A stretch of 19,382 bases of DNA from Methanoregula sp. UBA247 (GCA_002495055.1 DADR01000022.1:1272-20653), one strand, 5' to 3'. Positions 7,348 to 14,232 are shown, numbered from the stretch's first letter. Notes: generated by a model not told the origin, from the sequence alone. Numbers and translations are program-made.

Positions 7348-8013
7348 ATGATGAAAGCGATTATTTTAACAGATGATACAAAATGCCAGTTGCCCTCTCA
7401 CAATAAATGGACAAATAGATTTGGATGTGGATCTGGAATCGCAAAAAAATCTGAGATTCTTATAGAACTAAAAAACAGAAATACCACGATTCCTGGTAAT
7501 GATTTGGAGAATGAGATCCAATATAGAAACGTTTTACATGAGTTTTTAAGACCAGCTAAAAATATGTTCGGAGGTCGTTTTTCTGAAGTGCGAGCATTTG
7601 CGGCGGAATTATCAAAAATCACCCCCGTTGAAATTTTAATTATTTCGGGAAGGTATGGATTGATAAATGACTCCACAGAAATTATCCCATATGATTATTC
7701 TATTCAGAACAATACTCAACTAAAAAATATTGACGAAAACAACCAAATTTTTTCGAAAGTGAAAGACTGTCTTTCAGATTCTACTCATTTAATTGTTCTT
7801 TTGCCAAAATTTTACATTGAATACTTAATTAAAACACATTTTTTTGAAACATTATCATCGAAAATTAAAATTATTATTGTCACTTCAAAAGGATTGCAAA
7901 CCCAATTAAACCAATATGAGAATGTAATTATCTTTGAAAGGAAGGGTGTTGCACGATTGAGGTCCCAAAATTGTGATCAAATCTTATCTTTAATTAAAAA
8001 ATCACCAGATTAA
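7348..8013 (+). CDS. YaaA/DUF6884-like protein in defence island
   Basis: Seen: 221 aa. The central segment ILIISGRYGLI (96-106), then EIIPYDYSI (111-119), resembles the YG(L/V)(L/I)...IxPY signature of the YaaA peroxide-stress family and of DUF6884-type proteins. Around it are alternating strands and helices (HLIVLLPKFYIEYLI, KIKIIIVTSKG) consistent with an alpha/beta fold. The molecular role of these proteins is poorly known; YaaA binds DNA in bacteria, and DUF6884-like proteins often occur on phages and mobile elements. The start is ATG 7348 or the adjoining ATG 7351, with only AGG as SD. Assignment rests on one motif, so it is tentative. Confidence 0.6.
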   Translation: MMKAIILTDDTKCQLPSHNKWTNRFGCGSGIAKKSEILIELKNRNTTIPGNDLENEIQYRNVLHEFLRPAKNMFGGRFSEVRAFAAELSKITPVEILIISGRYGLINDSTEIIPYDYSIQNNTQLKNIDENNQIFSKVKDCLSDSTHLIVLLPKFYIEYLIKTHFFETLSSKIKIIIVTSKGLQTQLNQYENVIIFERKGVARLRSQNCDQILSLIKKSPD

Positions 8014-8063
8014 AATTTCTTGAATTCACTTAAGAAACGAAGATAATGAGCCATTTTTTTTTA

Positions 8064-8165
8064 TTCCCAGGAACAACCCTAACATCCAGATCCCGGCAAA
8101 CACCTTCACGAACCGCTCCGGCTCAACCCTAGACATAAAATAGCGCCGGTGAAAATGTCGGCTCA
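8064..8165 (-). pseudogene. decayed C-terminal fragment of a phage-type Dam methyltransferase
   Basis: Read on the minus strand, one frame gives PTFSPALFYV followed at once by a TAG stop. A second frame, offset by one base, then gives VEPERFVKVFAGIW. The intact Dam-like protein at 13687-14232 has PTFSPALFYV directly followed by GSRPERFEEVFRHIGDVW, so the two stretches are one homologous tail broken by a stop and a frameshift. Similarity is also visible in the DNA (both contain GAACCGCTC followed by AGCGCCGG). Nothing of the N-terminal or catalytic NPPF part is recognisable to the right of it. Confidence 0.7.
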
Positions 8166-8258
8166 GGCTAACATCAGATGAAGAACTAGCAAACTAGTTT
8201 CAAATCGAAGGAAAAAACATTCACGGCATGAGACCGTTGCCAGACTCTAATTATTATC

Positions 8259-8297
8259 AAAAAAATGCAGACCCGGGCAGGGAATTCTTCCCCGCCC
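8259..8297 (-). terminator. hairpin terminator for the leftward virion-like operon
   Basis: On the minus strand GGGCGGGGAA (8297-8288) pairs with TTCCCTGCCC (8284-8275), one mismatch and a three-base loop, and is followed within ten bases by a run of seven T (8265-8259). It lies about 90 bases beyond the stop of the 150-aa gene. Confidence 0.6.
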
Positions 8298-8384
8298 GTC
8301 TACCCCTTTTATCCCCGAAGGGACACTAAATTATTAACGTCCCGACCCAAACTCGTTTCGTTTTCCGGGTGAAAGACCTGAATC

Positions 8385-8837
8385 TCACGGCACTGCCGAC
8401 ATGATTATCCCGACAATCTGCTGAGCTGTCGCGGGGTCCAGCACCTGGGCAAGGACCAGTCCGGCCATCGCGATGAACAGGGCCCAGAACACCTTCTTCA
8501 CCTGATCGTTCTTCCCGAACGCATCGATCACGGCATCCGTATCGACTTTCATTCCCCGCCGTATCAGTTTCGGCAGGAAAACAAAGAGTGGCAGGAACAG
8601 GACCGCCGCCCCGATGAATGCCAGGGAAAGCTCGGTCCTGCCTGCAAACCAAATCCCCACAGGGACCGCAATAGTCCCGGCCAGGACAGCAGCTACGCTC
8701 ACCTCACCAAGCCAGAACCAGGTCCTGCGCTGGGCGATGTCCTCTCTCTCCATATCGGTAAGGCCCGCCAGATCAAATGCACCGATCGCATACAGCACCC
8801 CGTACCAGAAGGTGCGGATAGCCGAACCGTCAGTCAT
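8385..8837 (-). CDS. three-span membrane protein, last gene of virion-like operon
   Basis: Seen: 150 aa from ATG 8837; a GTG at 8849 would add four residues. The ATG overlaps the preceding stop by eight bases, with AAGGGTG as SD. Hydrophobic spans: WFWLGEVSVAAVLAGTIAV (about 41-59), LSLAFIGAAVLFLPLFVFLP (about 70-89) and VFWALFIAMAGLVLAQVL (about 116-133), then a short hydrophobic tail. The loop between spans 2 and 3 is basic then acidic (RRGMKVDTDAVIDAF). No enzyme motif. Position after the two upstream genes suggests a membrane protein of a virion or of a lysis/egress step; family not recognised. Confidence 0.75.
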   Translation of the reverse strand: MTDGSAIRTFWYGVLYAIGAFDLAGLTDMEREDIAQRRTWFWLGEVSVAAVLAGTIAVPVGIWFAGRTELSLAFIGAAVLFLPLFVFLPKLIRRGMKVDTDAVIDAFGKNDQVKKVFWALFIAMAGLVLAQVLDPATAQQIVGIIMSAVP

Positions 8838-9312
8838 CGCCAGGGGCACCCTTTGCTATCAGGATCTCGAAGACCGGGCTGGTATAGCCCCCGTTCTCCG
8901 GGCTGAAGTCACGGATCCGGCCTATCTGGATCCACTTCCGGCAGCCGGTCCGGATCTGGACCGTGTGTTTCCCCGGGGCCCGGGGATATACCCGTCTCCC
9001 GTCCACGTCCCGCATCTCCTGATAGGGGGGAATATCGAACCAGTCCGGCCAGAACCGGACCCCCCCGGGGATATCGGCTCCCCGGTAGAGGTCCTGCAGC
9101 CGCCTCGGCGACATGTGGTCGTAAATCAGATCGATGATCAGGTGCTTGTCACCCTGCTCCGGGTTCAGGTCCAGTTCATAAAAAATGGGATTCCGGCGCA
9201 CTTCTTCCGGTGTGAGCGGTTTGTCCGGGGTCAGGGGCTCGAGGCCGCCGAACTTTCCCCGGTACAGGCCGGTGACCTTTGCGACCGGCTGCATTGCAAT
9301 TTCAGGTTCCAT
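8830..9312 (-). CDS. unknown 160-aa protein of virion-like operon
   Basis: Seen: 160 aa from ATG 9312 with SD AAGGAGAA six bases upstream. Soluble, proline- and arginine-rich: LEPLTPDKPLTPEEVRR, DHMSPRRLQDLYRG, GVRFWPDWFDIPPYQE, and a strand-rich C-terminus (HTVQIRTGCRKWIQIGRI). No known motif or membrane span. A longer open reading from 9432 is rejected because the 54-aa gene occupies that stretch with better signals. It overlaps the 54-aa gene by 11 bases and the 150-aa gene by eight, so all three are coupled. A structural or adaptor role is a guess from context. Confidence 0.78.
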   Translation of the reverse strand: MEPEIAMQPVAKVTGLYRGKFGGLEPLTPDKPLTPEEVRRNPIFYELDLNPEQGDKHLIIDLIYDHMSPRRLQDLYRGADIPGGVRFWPDWFDIPPYQEMRDVDGRRVYPRAPGKHTVQIRTGCRKWIQIGRIRDFSPENGGYTSPVFEILIAKGAPGDD

Positions 9313-9466
9313 GGTATTTCTCCTTGTAACTTTCGTGTTCCGTCCGGAGTTTCTTGAACTCCTCGACGATCTCATCATATTTGCCGATCTTCTGGTGGAT
9401 GACAAACAACATGGGATAGATCGGGAGCACAACTCCCAGCAGAATCCCTAACGTATCAAGATCCAT
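9302..9466 (-). CDS. 54-aa single-span membrane protein
   Basis: Seen: ATG 9466 preceded by GGAGG (9474-9478 on the plus strand as CCTCC); 54 codons, stop at 9302, 11 bases inside the next gene. Residues 5-24 (TLGILLGVVLPIYPMLFVIH) form one transmembrane segment, followed by a charged helix QKIGKYDEIVEEFKKLRTEH likely to be a coiled coil. Topology (short N-terminus, one span, charged tail) is like small holin-associated or virion membrane proteins, but no family is assigned. First gene of the coupled trio below the terminator of the 167-aa gene. Confidence 0.75.
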   Translation of the reverse strand: MDLDTLGILLGVVLPIYPMLFVIHQKIGKYDEIVEEFKKLRTEHESYKEKYHGT

Positions 9467-9495
9467 CACGGTCCTCCGCAAGCGACGAGAGAACC

Positions 9496-9529
9496 AAAAA
9501 GAGAGGGGACCGGGGGGTCGCCTCCCCTC
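9496..9529 (-). terminator. terminator after the 167-aa gene
   Basis: On the minus strand GAGGGGA (9529-9523) pairs with TCCCCTC (9509-9503), followed by TCTTTTTGG. It lies 23 bases past the stop at 9552 and would partly separate the 167-aa gene from the trio starting at 9466, setting a higher dose for the first gene. Confidence 0.6.
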
Positions 9530-9551
9530 CGGGTCGTATCGTCAGAAGAGC

Positions 9552-10055
9552 TCAGGCAAGAGCAGGTACGGTGTCCGCCCAGGTCTCGACATTCGTGCGG
9601 ATTGCATCATCCTCATACGAGGTGATAGTGATCCGGTCGCGGCTGAAGTTCACCATATAGAGCTCGCCGTTTGCGTCGTGGCACCTGAGGGTTGCACTGA
9701 AGGCATCGCTCCCGACATCGTGGACCACAGTACCGCCGTGTGCCGTGGTGACCGCAGCAGCGGCAAGCAGCGCGGTCACGCCAGCATTGAAGCCGGCAAG
9801 CGTGTTGAACTTGTGGTTGCCCGTGCCGACAGTCTTGGCCAGTGCGTCCTGGTAGACCATCTTCGCGGTGAAGGCTTCCTTGGTCTTCTCGACCGCGGGA
9901 TGGCTCTCACCTGCAGTCATATACGCTACACACTCAAAGGGATTGTCGGTGATGACCGACTGGACGATCGTGTTGAACGCCGCGACATCCACAATGGGTT
10001 CGGCAAGAGTGCGGGTTGCACTCTTGACATTTGCACTCTGTACGAAATCTGCCAT
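9552..10055 (-). CDS. 167-aa protein, candidate virion structural protein
   Basis: Seen: 167 aa from ATG 10055. Soluble, threonine- and alanine-rich; an alanine-rich centre (VTALLAAAAVTTAHGG, about 93-108) is followed by strands FSATLRCHDANGELYMVNF and RDRITITSYEDD. No catalytic motif, no signal peptide. Transcription features suggest high, dosed expression: its own promoter, a perfect hairpin in the leader, an AGGAG SD and a terminator right after the stop, ahead of three small coupled genes. That layout is common for major capsid or coat genes. I do not recognise the sequence, so the structural role is inference only. Confidence 0.72.
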   Translation of the reverse strand: MADFVQSANVKSATRTLAEPIVDVAAFNTIVQSVITDNPFECVAYMTAGESHPAVEKTKEAFTAKMVYQDALAKTVGTGNHKFNTLAGFNAGVTALLAAAAVTTAHGGTVVHDVGSDAFSATLRCHDANGELYMVNFSRDRITITSYEDDAIRTNVETWADTVPALA

Positions 10056-10070
10056 AGTTGTGGTAGCTCC

Positions 10071-10089
10071 TGGTTCGTTTTTCGAACCA
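10071..10089 (-). promoter_or_regulatory. perfect hairpin in the leader of the 167-aa gene
   Basis: TGGTTCG (10071-10077) and CGAACCA (10083-10089) with a five-base T (minus strand: A) loop. A TATA-like GTTAAAAAAATC near 10107-10120 would place the transcript start close to the 5' foot of the hairpin. AGGAG (minus strand, 10070-10066) begins at its other foot, 11 bases before the ATG. Likely an mRNA-stabilising or regulatory leader hairpin. Confidence 0.5.
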
Positions 10090-10143
10090 CAAACAGTGTA
10101 ATTCGGCGATTTTTTTAACGGTTTTGAAAAACGGGGTGAAAAA

Positions 10144-10374
10144 TTACCACCATCTCTTTATTTTTGTGACAATCAATGCTGGAATCCCGATAACAATTAA
10201 AATGAAGGCAAATGAATTTTCTAAAATCCACATTTTAATCGGATTTGGAATATCTAATGAAATAATCCACGCGGGTATTTGTAATAATACTTGAACAAAT
10301 GATAAAACTACAACGAGCGCGATTAAACCAATTATTCCAGCGATAAGAGAGAGAAGATCATCAAAAACGGTCAT
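10144..10374 (-). CDS. 76-aa two-span membrane protein
   Basis: Seen: 76 aa; two hydrophobic segments (about 8-33, SLIAGIIGLIALVVVLSFVQ core; and about 50-70, ENSFAFILIVIGIPALIV core) and a basic aromatic end KIKRWW. The ATG overlaps the stop of the upstream 133-aa gene by four bases (ATGA), so the two are coupled. AT-rich, unlike the virion-like genes beside it, which suggests separate acquisition. A small membrane protein coupled to a soluble one is a usual shape for toxin-antitoxin or abortive-infection effectors; no motif supports a specific call. Confidence 0.72.
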   Translation of the reverse strand: MTVFDDLLSLIAGIIGLIALVVVLSFVQVLLQIPAWIISLDIPNPIKMWILENSFAFILIVIGIPALIVTKIKRWW

Positions 10375-10772
10375 TGAATATCCTCAATATAATTCATGAC
10401 CTCTGTAGCACATTTGTTGCCAATGGGCGTAATTTGGTTTGAACTATGTGTCAGTATCCCATAAGCGCCACGTTTCATTTGCGTGGCAATATTTTTCATT
10501 CGTTCAGATTCTTTCGGAAGAACATCATTGATCTCTACAGCAATGTTTAGAAATAATTGTGAGTATTGAGAGAGTATCTGCCTTTGACCCTCAAAACGCC
10601 CTTCCGTTCTCTCAGATTCTAACTCAGTTGTCCACTCAAAATTAAATCTCAAGTATGTTTTTTTTACAAGAGATGTGGCAATCTCAATTTGTTTTTGCCT
10701 ATCAGATTTCGAAGCACGAAATTCCTTAATTAAATCCTTAATTAGATCATAAGCAATATCTTCTAGCCCCAT
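10371..10772 (-). CDS. 133-aa soluble helical protein coupled to membrane protein
   Basis: Seen: 133 aa, charged and helical (IAYDLIKDLIKEFRASKSDR at 6-25; RQILSQYSQLFLNIAVEIND near 63-82), no membrane span. The ATG at 10772 has no SD site; a TATA-like TTTAATAG (about 10797-10804) lies 25-32 bases upstream, so the mRNA may be leaderless. Coupled through an ATGA overlap with the two-span membrane gene. Family not recognised. Confidence 0.72.
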   Translation of the reverse strand: MGLEDIAYDLIKDLIKEFRASKSDRQKQIEIATSLVKKTYLRFNFEWTTELESERTEGRFEGQRQILSQYSQLFLNIAVEINDVLPKESERMKNIATQMKRGAYGILTHSSNQITPIGNKCATEVMNYIEDIQ

Positions 10773-10816
10773 ATACTAAAAATATATTCCATACACTATT
10801 AAATCTATTTTGGACA

Positions 10817-11006
10817 CAGCGACGAGCATTCCGCGAAGCGTTATGCGAGGAGCGGGCCGGGGCAGCCGCTGGCGCCGGAGCAGCGCGACAAGCCAGGGGC
10901 GTCATCCTGCCAACAGGGCACTCCGGAAAACAGCGAGGTGATGTGATGCGAGCCGGAGCATCAGCGAGAACGAGTTAACCTGACCGAGCGTCTGCGGCCC
11001 ACCCGG
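10817..11006 (+). repeat. dispersed repeat, copy B
   Basis: Direct-orientation partner of 1594-1802. The core 10847-10958 is about 90% identical to 1624-1735 by eye; the flanks CAGCGACGA and TGACCGAGCGTC also match. It fills most of the gap between the leftward 133-aa gene and the rightward gene at 11057, so it accounts for this intergenic stretch. Confidence 0.8.
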
Positions 11007-11056
11007 GCATTTTATCATCGTAGGAATCAACAATCATCCATCGCGGGAAGATCGAG

Positions 11057-11380
11057 ATGGGCGTTTTTCGATATGCAGACAAATACGCCGCTCCGACAAA
11101 AGAACAGCGGGAACGGTATATGACGGGGAAGAGCGAGGAGCATCATTCCGGACCTGAAGGGCAGGTCGTGCTCATCGAATACCACGAGGCTGCATACCTC
11201 AAGGATGAAATCGATAATATCCGCATCCTTTTCACCGGATTCAAGGATAAACAGAAAGCCGGTGAAGAGGCGAAACGGCTGGCAGACCATCACGAGCACA
11301 AAATGCCGCATAAAAATCTCTTTACGAAGGGACTGAAGCCCGGCGATGCTTCGAAATCAGCCGACCGCAAATCCGGATGA
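11057..11380 (+). CDS. unknown 107-aa soluble protein
   Basis: Seen: 107 aa, strongly charged. N-terminus MGVFRYADKYAAPTKEQRER, a short strand GQVVLIEYHEA (about 35-45), a helix LKDEIDNIRILFTGFKDKQK, and a lysine-rich end. Histidine clusters (SEEHHSG, ADHHEHKMPHK) are noticeable but form no known metal motif. SD is weak (GGGAAGATCGAG upstream). Follows the repeat copy B at 50 bases and precedes the winged-helix gene by 98 bases on the same strand. The antisense open frame (11027-11311) is less protein-like. Confidence 0.6.
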   Translation: MGVFRYADKYAAPTKEQRERYMTGKSEEHHSGPEGQVVLIEYHEAAYLKDEIDNIRILFTGFKDKQKAGEEAKRLADHHEHKMPHKNLFTKGLKPGDASKSADRKSG

Positions 11381-11419
11381 TCGCTGAATTCCGTTTGACC
11401 TTCCAAACACAGACCAGAA

Positions 11420-11478
11420 TGTATTTATAGATATAATAAAAATAAAATTAAAACAACTTAAAATATTCTGGTGATGCT
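11420..11478 (+). promoter_or_regulatory. AT-rich promoter and SD for the winged-helix gene
   Basis: TTTATAGATA (about 11422-11431) and the following A/T run are TATA-like; GGTGA (11470-11474) is an SD four bases before ATG 11479. Confidence 0.5.
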
Positions 11479-11850
11479 ATGAGAACGGAAAACGTCCAAT
11501 ATTTTACCGAGAAGGAAGAAGAATTCGCCAATCTGTTAATCGAGATCGGAACAAAGAAAAATGTGGCAAAAGTTTTGGTATTTCTTACGAATGTACCGGA
11601 AGCGACCTCAAGGGCAATCGAACGCGGAACCGACCTGCGCCAGCCCGAAGTAAGCCTGGCGATCAAATACATGACCGAACAAGGCTGGATTACAATCCAG
11701 GGCATTCCTTCCGAACGGAAGGGCCGGCCGAATAAAAAATACACTCTGGTAGTACCGGTCAATAAAATTATTGCCACGATTGAAAAAGCGAAGAAAGCCG
11801 AGGCAAACAATCAACTCGCACTCGTCAGGAAAATAAGGGATTACATCTGA
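11479..11850 (+). CDS. winged-helix transcriptional regulator (TrmB/ArsR-like)
   Basis: Seen: 123 aa. A helix-turn-helix with wing can be followed: NVAKVLVFLTNVPEATSRAI (about 28-47) as helices 1-2, LRQPEVSLAIKYMTEQGWI (about 54-72) as the turn and recognition helix, and GIPSERKGRPNKKYTLV (about 76-92) as the basic beta-wing. The C-terminus is a charged helix that could mediate dimerisation. This layout is that of archaeal TrmB/ArsR/MarR-type regulators with a PEVS-type recognition helix. It has its own TATA-type promoter and GGTGA SD. The target is unknown; the inverted repeat at 17940-18006 is one candidate but nothing ties them. Confidence 0.8.
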   Translation: MRTENVQYFTEKEEEFANLLIEIGTKKNVAKVLVFLTNVPEATSRAIERGTDLRQPEVSLAIKYMTEQGWITIQGIPSERKGRPNKKYTLVVPVNKIIATIEKAKKAEANNQLALVRKIRDYI

Positions 11851-12237
11851 TAAAAAACCTTCAAATACCTGTTTTTCAGCGTATTCCTCATTTTTCTATT
11901 TTTATAATGTCACCGTCGGAGAAAACGAGCTTCGTATTCGCGTTCCGGCAGCCTTTTTCAGGTCCGGATGGAGTAAAGTAGGTGCCAAAAACAGGGCCAA
12001 AGAAAGGGCTCCGGTGGCGGTTTAATGACATGCAATCCTGCCGTATTTTGGCAAACGGGGGTTATTTCAGCCGCTTTTTTCAAGAGGATGAAAAATCTCG
12101 GTTTTACGGGGTTTTCCGGAGAGGGGGTACAGAAACGGCGCCCGATTTGGGCTTATTTTAGGGAGGGCCTCTCGATGATACCAAAAATTCAAGTAACATT
12201 GAAAAAGTTATACAATTCAAAATTGTTTGTCTGTAAA
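11851..12237. other. 387-bp stretch without a convincing gene
   Basis: Begins with T-rich runs (11876-11915) that could end transcription of the winged-helix gene, then a GC-richer stretch. An open frame at 12025-12249 runs antisense into the end of the TPR gene and its tail is low-complexity AT, so I do not call it. I see no RNA gene here. Confidence 0.5.
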
Positions 12238-13461
12238 TTATTTTTTTAGTTCAGTTAGGAGTTCATCCCGAGTTTTCATTGCAGTATCATCATTTGGTTT
12301 AAATTCCAATGCTTTGTTTACATTTTGTAATGATTCTTCGAATCTCCCCAATTTTGCCAGTGAGATACTTCGATTGTACCAAGATTTTGCGTTCTTTGGA
12401 TCAATTTCTAAAGATTTATCGTAACTTTGGATTGCTTCTTCATATTTTTTTAAAAGATCCAACGCGGCTCCCCGATTCCCCCATGCATCATCGAATTTAG
12501 GATCAATTTCTAATGCTTTATCAAAATTCTGAATGGCCTCATCGAATCTTTCTAATTTTATGAGAATTCTCCCCCTGAGTAACCAGGTTTTAGCATTTTT
12601 AGAATCGATATCTAACGCTTTGTCAAAACTCTGGATCGCGTCTTCGTATTTTTCTAGCCACTCCAGAGTGAATCCCCGATTTCCCCATGCTTTCAGAAAT
12701 TTTGGGTCAAATTCAAGCGCTTTATCAAAACTTTGAACAGCCTCATCGAATCTTTTTAAAGATCTCAGAGTAATCCCTCTGCGATACCAAATTTGTTCGT
12801 TTTTAGGATCAATTTCAAGTCCTTTATCAAAAGTTTGGAGAGCTTCATCAAACCTCCCCATTTTCATCAAAGTATCACCCTTGAAACCCAATGTAGGTGC
12901 ATACTTGGGATCAAAAGCTATTGCTTTATCGAAAGATTGGAGAGCCTCATCATATTTTTTCGACTCACTCATACTATACCCATAACCTAACCAATACATT
13001 TTATCGTTACAAAAATATCCATAAGTAGCCCCTCTTTTCATAGTCTCCCAATGTTCAGGAACAAAAATCAGCATGAAAAAACCATAAAAAATTGTCGCCC
13101 ACGTTAAGAAAAGGAGCATCCATGCATAGTAAGGCATTTCATACACATGATAAAACATATAAAAATTAAAAAAAACTAAAGATCCTATACCGTAAGGTAT
13201 CAAAGATAATTCTAAAAATTTGAAAATCGGGTTGTTCAGTGTTTTTTTAAATCTTGTATCAAATGCAACAAAATTCAATTTTCTTAATTGATCCATACCC
13301 TCAAACCACTCATCACGAGCTATATTATATCCAGTGATAATCGCACCGAAAATAGCCATAATTAAGAAGAAGAAATTGAAATTTGATAGCAGAACAGACC
13401 AAAATAAAAGAGGAAATAGCGAAAGTAAAAGCCACTGCTTATTTTTCAAATCTACAATCAT
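12238..13461 (-). CDS. membrane-anchored TPR-repeat protein
   Basis: Seen: 407 aa. Residues about 8-46 and 83-138 hold four hydrophobic spans. From about 165 to the end there are seven consecutive 34-residue TPR units, each ending in FDKALEIDPK or a close variant (the seventh diverges to VNKALEFKPN). TPRs are protein-binding scaffolds, here probably on the cytoplasmic face. No enzymatic domain. The ATG at 13461 lacks an SD; a TATA-like GTTTAAAC (about 13482-13489) lies about 25 bases upstream, suggesting a leaderless transcript. AT-rich compared with the adjoining replication operon, so likely cargo or a separate insertion. Partner unknown. Confidence 0.85.
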   Translation of the reverse strand: MIVDLKNKQWLLLSLFPLLFWSVLLSNFNFFFLIMAIFGAIITGYNIARDEWFEGMDQLRKLNFVAFDTRFKKTLNNPIFKFLELSLIPYGIGSLVFFNFYMFYHVYEMPYYAWMLLFLTWATIFYGFFMLIFVPEHWETMKRGATYGYFCNDKMYWLGYGYSMSESKKYDEALQSFDKAIAFDPKYAPTLGFKGDTLMKMGRFDEALQTFDKGLEIDPKNEQIWYRRGITLRSLKRFDEAVQSFDKALEFDPKFLKAWGNRGFTLEWLEKYEDAIQSFDKALDIDSKNAKTWLLRGRILIKLERFDEAIQNFDKALEIDPKFDDAWGNRGAALDLLKKYEEAIQSYDKSLEIDPKNAKSWYNRSISLAKLGRFEESLQNVNKALEFKPNDDTAMKTRDELLTELKK

Positions 13462-13530
13462 TTTTAAGTTATTAGATATTGTTTAAACCATTAATCTTTT
13501 GATTTCATGATATTCAGTAAAATGTTAGTT

Positions 13531-13537
13531 AAAAAAA
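13531..13537 (-). terminator. T-run ending the replication operon
   Basis: Seven T on the minus strand, 25 bases after the stop at 13562; archaeal termination often needs only a T-run. No hairpin is evident. Confidence 0.4.
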
Positions 13538-13561
13538 TATGACACAATTCTTCCCTCCTCC

Positions 13562-13690
13562 TTATTCTGAATTTTTCTTACCAACCCTCTTCCGGTAATA
13601 CTTCCTGCACTTCGCCCGGTTTCGTTCCCGGTTCGCCTTCTCGCGGGCCTGGCGCAGTGCTTCGCCGAGATTCAGACATTCGTCGCTCAT
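13562..13690 (-). CDS. 42-aa basic protein, last gene of replication operon
   Basis: Seen: ATG 13690 overlaps the methyltransferase stop in an ATGA junction; 42 codons to TAA at 13562. After MSDECLNLGEALRQA the protein is rich in Arg/Lys (REKANRERNRAKCRKYYRKR), consistent with a nucleic-acid-binding helix. No domain is recognisable. The ATGA coupling, the third such gene in this operon, is the main reason to accept so short a gene. Confidence 0.65.
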   Translation of the reverse strand: MSDECLNLGEALRQAREKANRERNRAKCRKYYRKRVGKKNSE

Positions 13691-14232
13691 GCCAATCCCC
13701 GCCCCGGGCACCAGCCGGACCGGTATGGCACGACCCAGACATCCCCGATGTGCCGGAACACTTCTTCGAACCGCTCGGGCCGGGAACCAACGTAGAACAG
13801 CGCCGGGGAGAACGTCGGTCCTTTTCGCTCAGTACTTCCGGGCCCGCTGAACCGGACCCGTGCGGATGGGAAGCACACCCGGCACGACAGCCGGGTGAGA
13901 GTCTTCCACGCAGCCGTCTCGGTCGCGGACTTCCAGAGGACAATCGCCTCCGTGGTCCGGCCTTCCAGCCGCTCCAGGTAAAGTTTCGAAAACCACTGCT
14001 CGACATCGTAGCCGAACGGAGGATTGAGGAAGACCCGGCCCACCCAGGGCCGCAGGAGACCATTGTCCTGAGCTGTATAATGCCTCGCTGCGGGCACATT
14101 CGGAATCTCCCGGCTGTTGCTGCATGGGTCCAGATCGATCGTGCCCATGCAGGCAATCACCGCATCGAGGATGTACTGAGGAGTGTAGTGCTCAGTGCTG
14201 GCATGGGAGAGAAGCGCGGAAGGGACGGTCAT
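13687..14232 (-). CDS. phage-type DNA N6-adenine methyltransferase (Dam-like)
   Basis: Seen: 181 aa from ATG 14232, which forms an ATGA overlap with the primase-helicase stop. The enzyme would transfer methyl from S-adenosylmethionine to adenine. Motifs: STEHYTPQYILDAV (12-25) at the N-terminus, DLDPCS (33-38) in the cofactor-binding region, and FLNPPFGY (68-75), the catalytic NPPF form of DPPY. The tail PTFSPALFYVG...RPERFEEVF is typical of the phage Dam family (PF05869 type). Longer readings to 14358 overlap the primase gene and are not needed. Probably protects element DNA against host restriction or marks replication; a decayed tail of a relative lies at 8064-8165. Confidence 0.87.
   Translation of the reverse strand: MTVPSALLSHASTEHYTPQYILDAVIACMGTIDLDPCSNSREIPNVPAARHYTAQDNGLLRPWVGRVFLNPPFGYDVEQWFSKLYLERLEGRTTEAIVLWKSATETAAWKTLTRLSCRVCFPSARVRFSGPGSTERKGPTFSPALFYVGSRPERFEEVFRHIGDVWVVPYRSGWCPGRGLA

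Larger units (their letters stand above)
8014..8384. other. 371-bp region with a gene relic and a terminator
   Basis: No intact gene. It holds the decayed methyltransferase tail (8064-8165), then about 90 bases with no signal I can name apart from the small palindrome ACTAGCAAACTAGT (8189-8202), and a leftward terminator (8259-8297). Confidence 0.6.

Noticed and set aside
12025..12249. A 74-codon plus-strand frame beginning MTCNPAVF.
   Set aside because: No SD site, low-complexity AT-rich tail, and it runs antisense into the end of the TPR gene.
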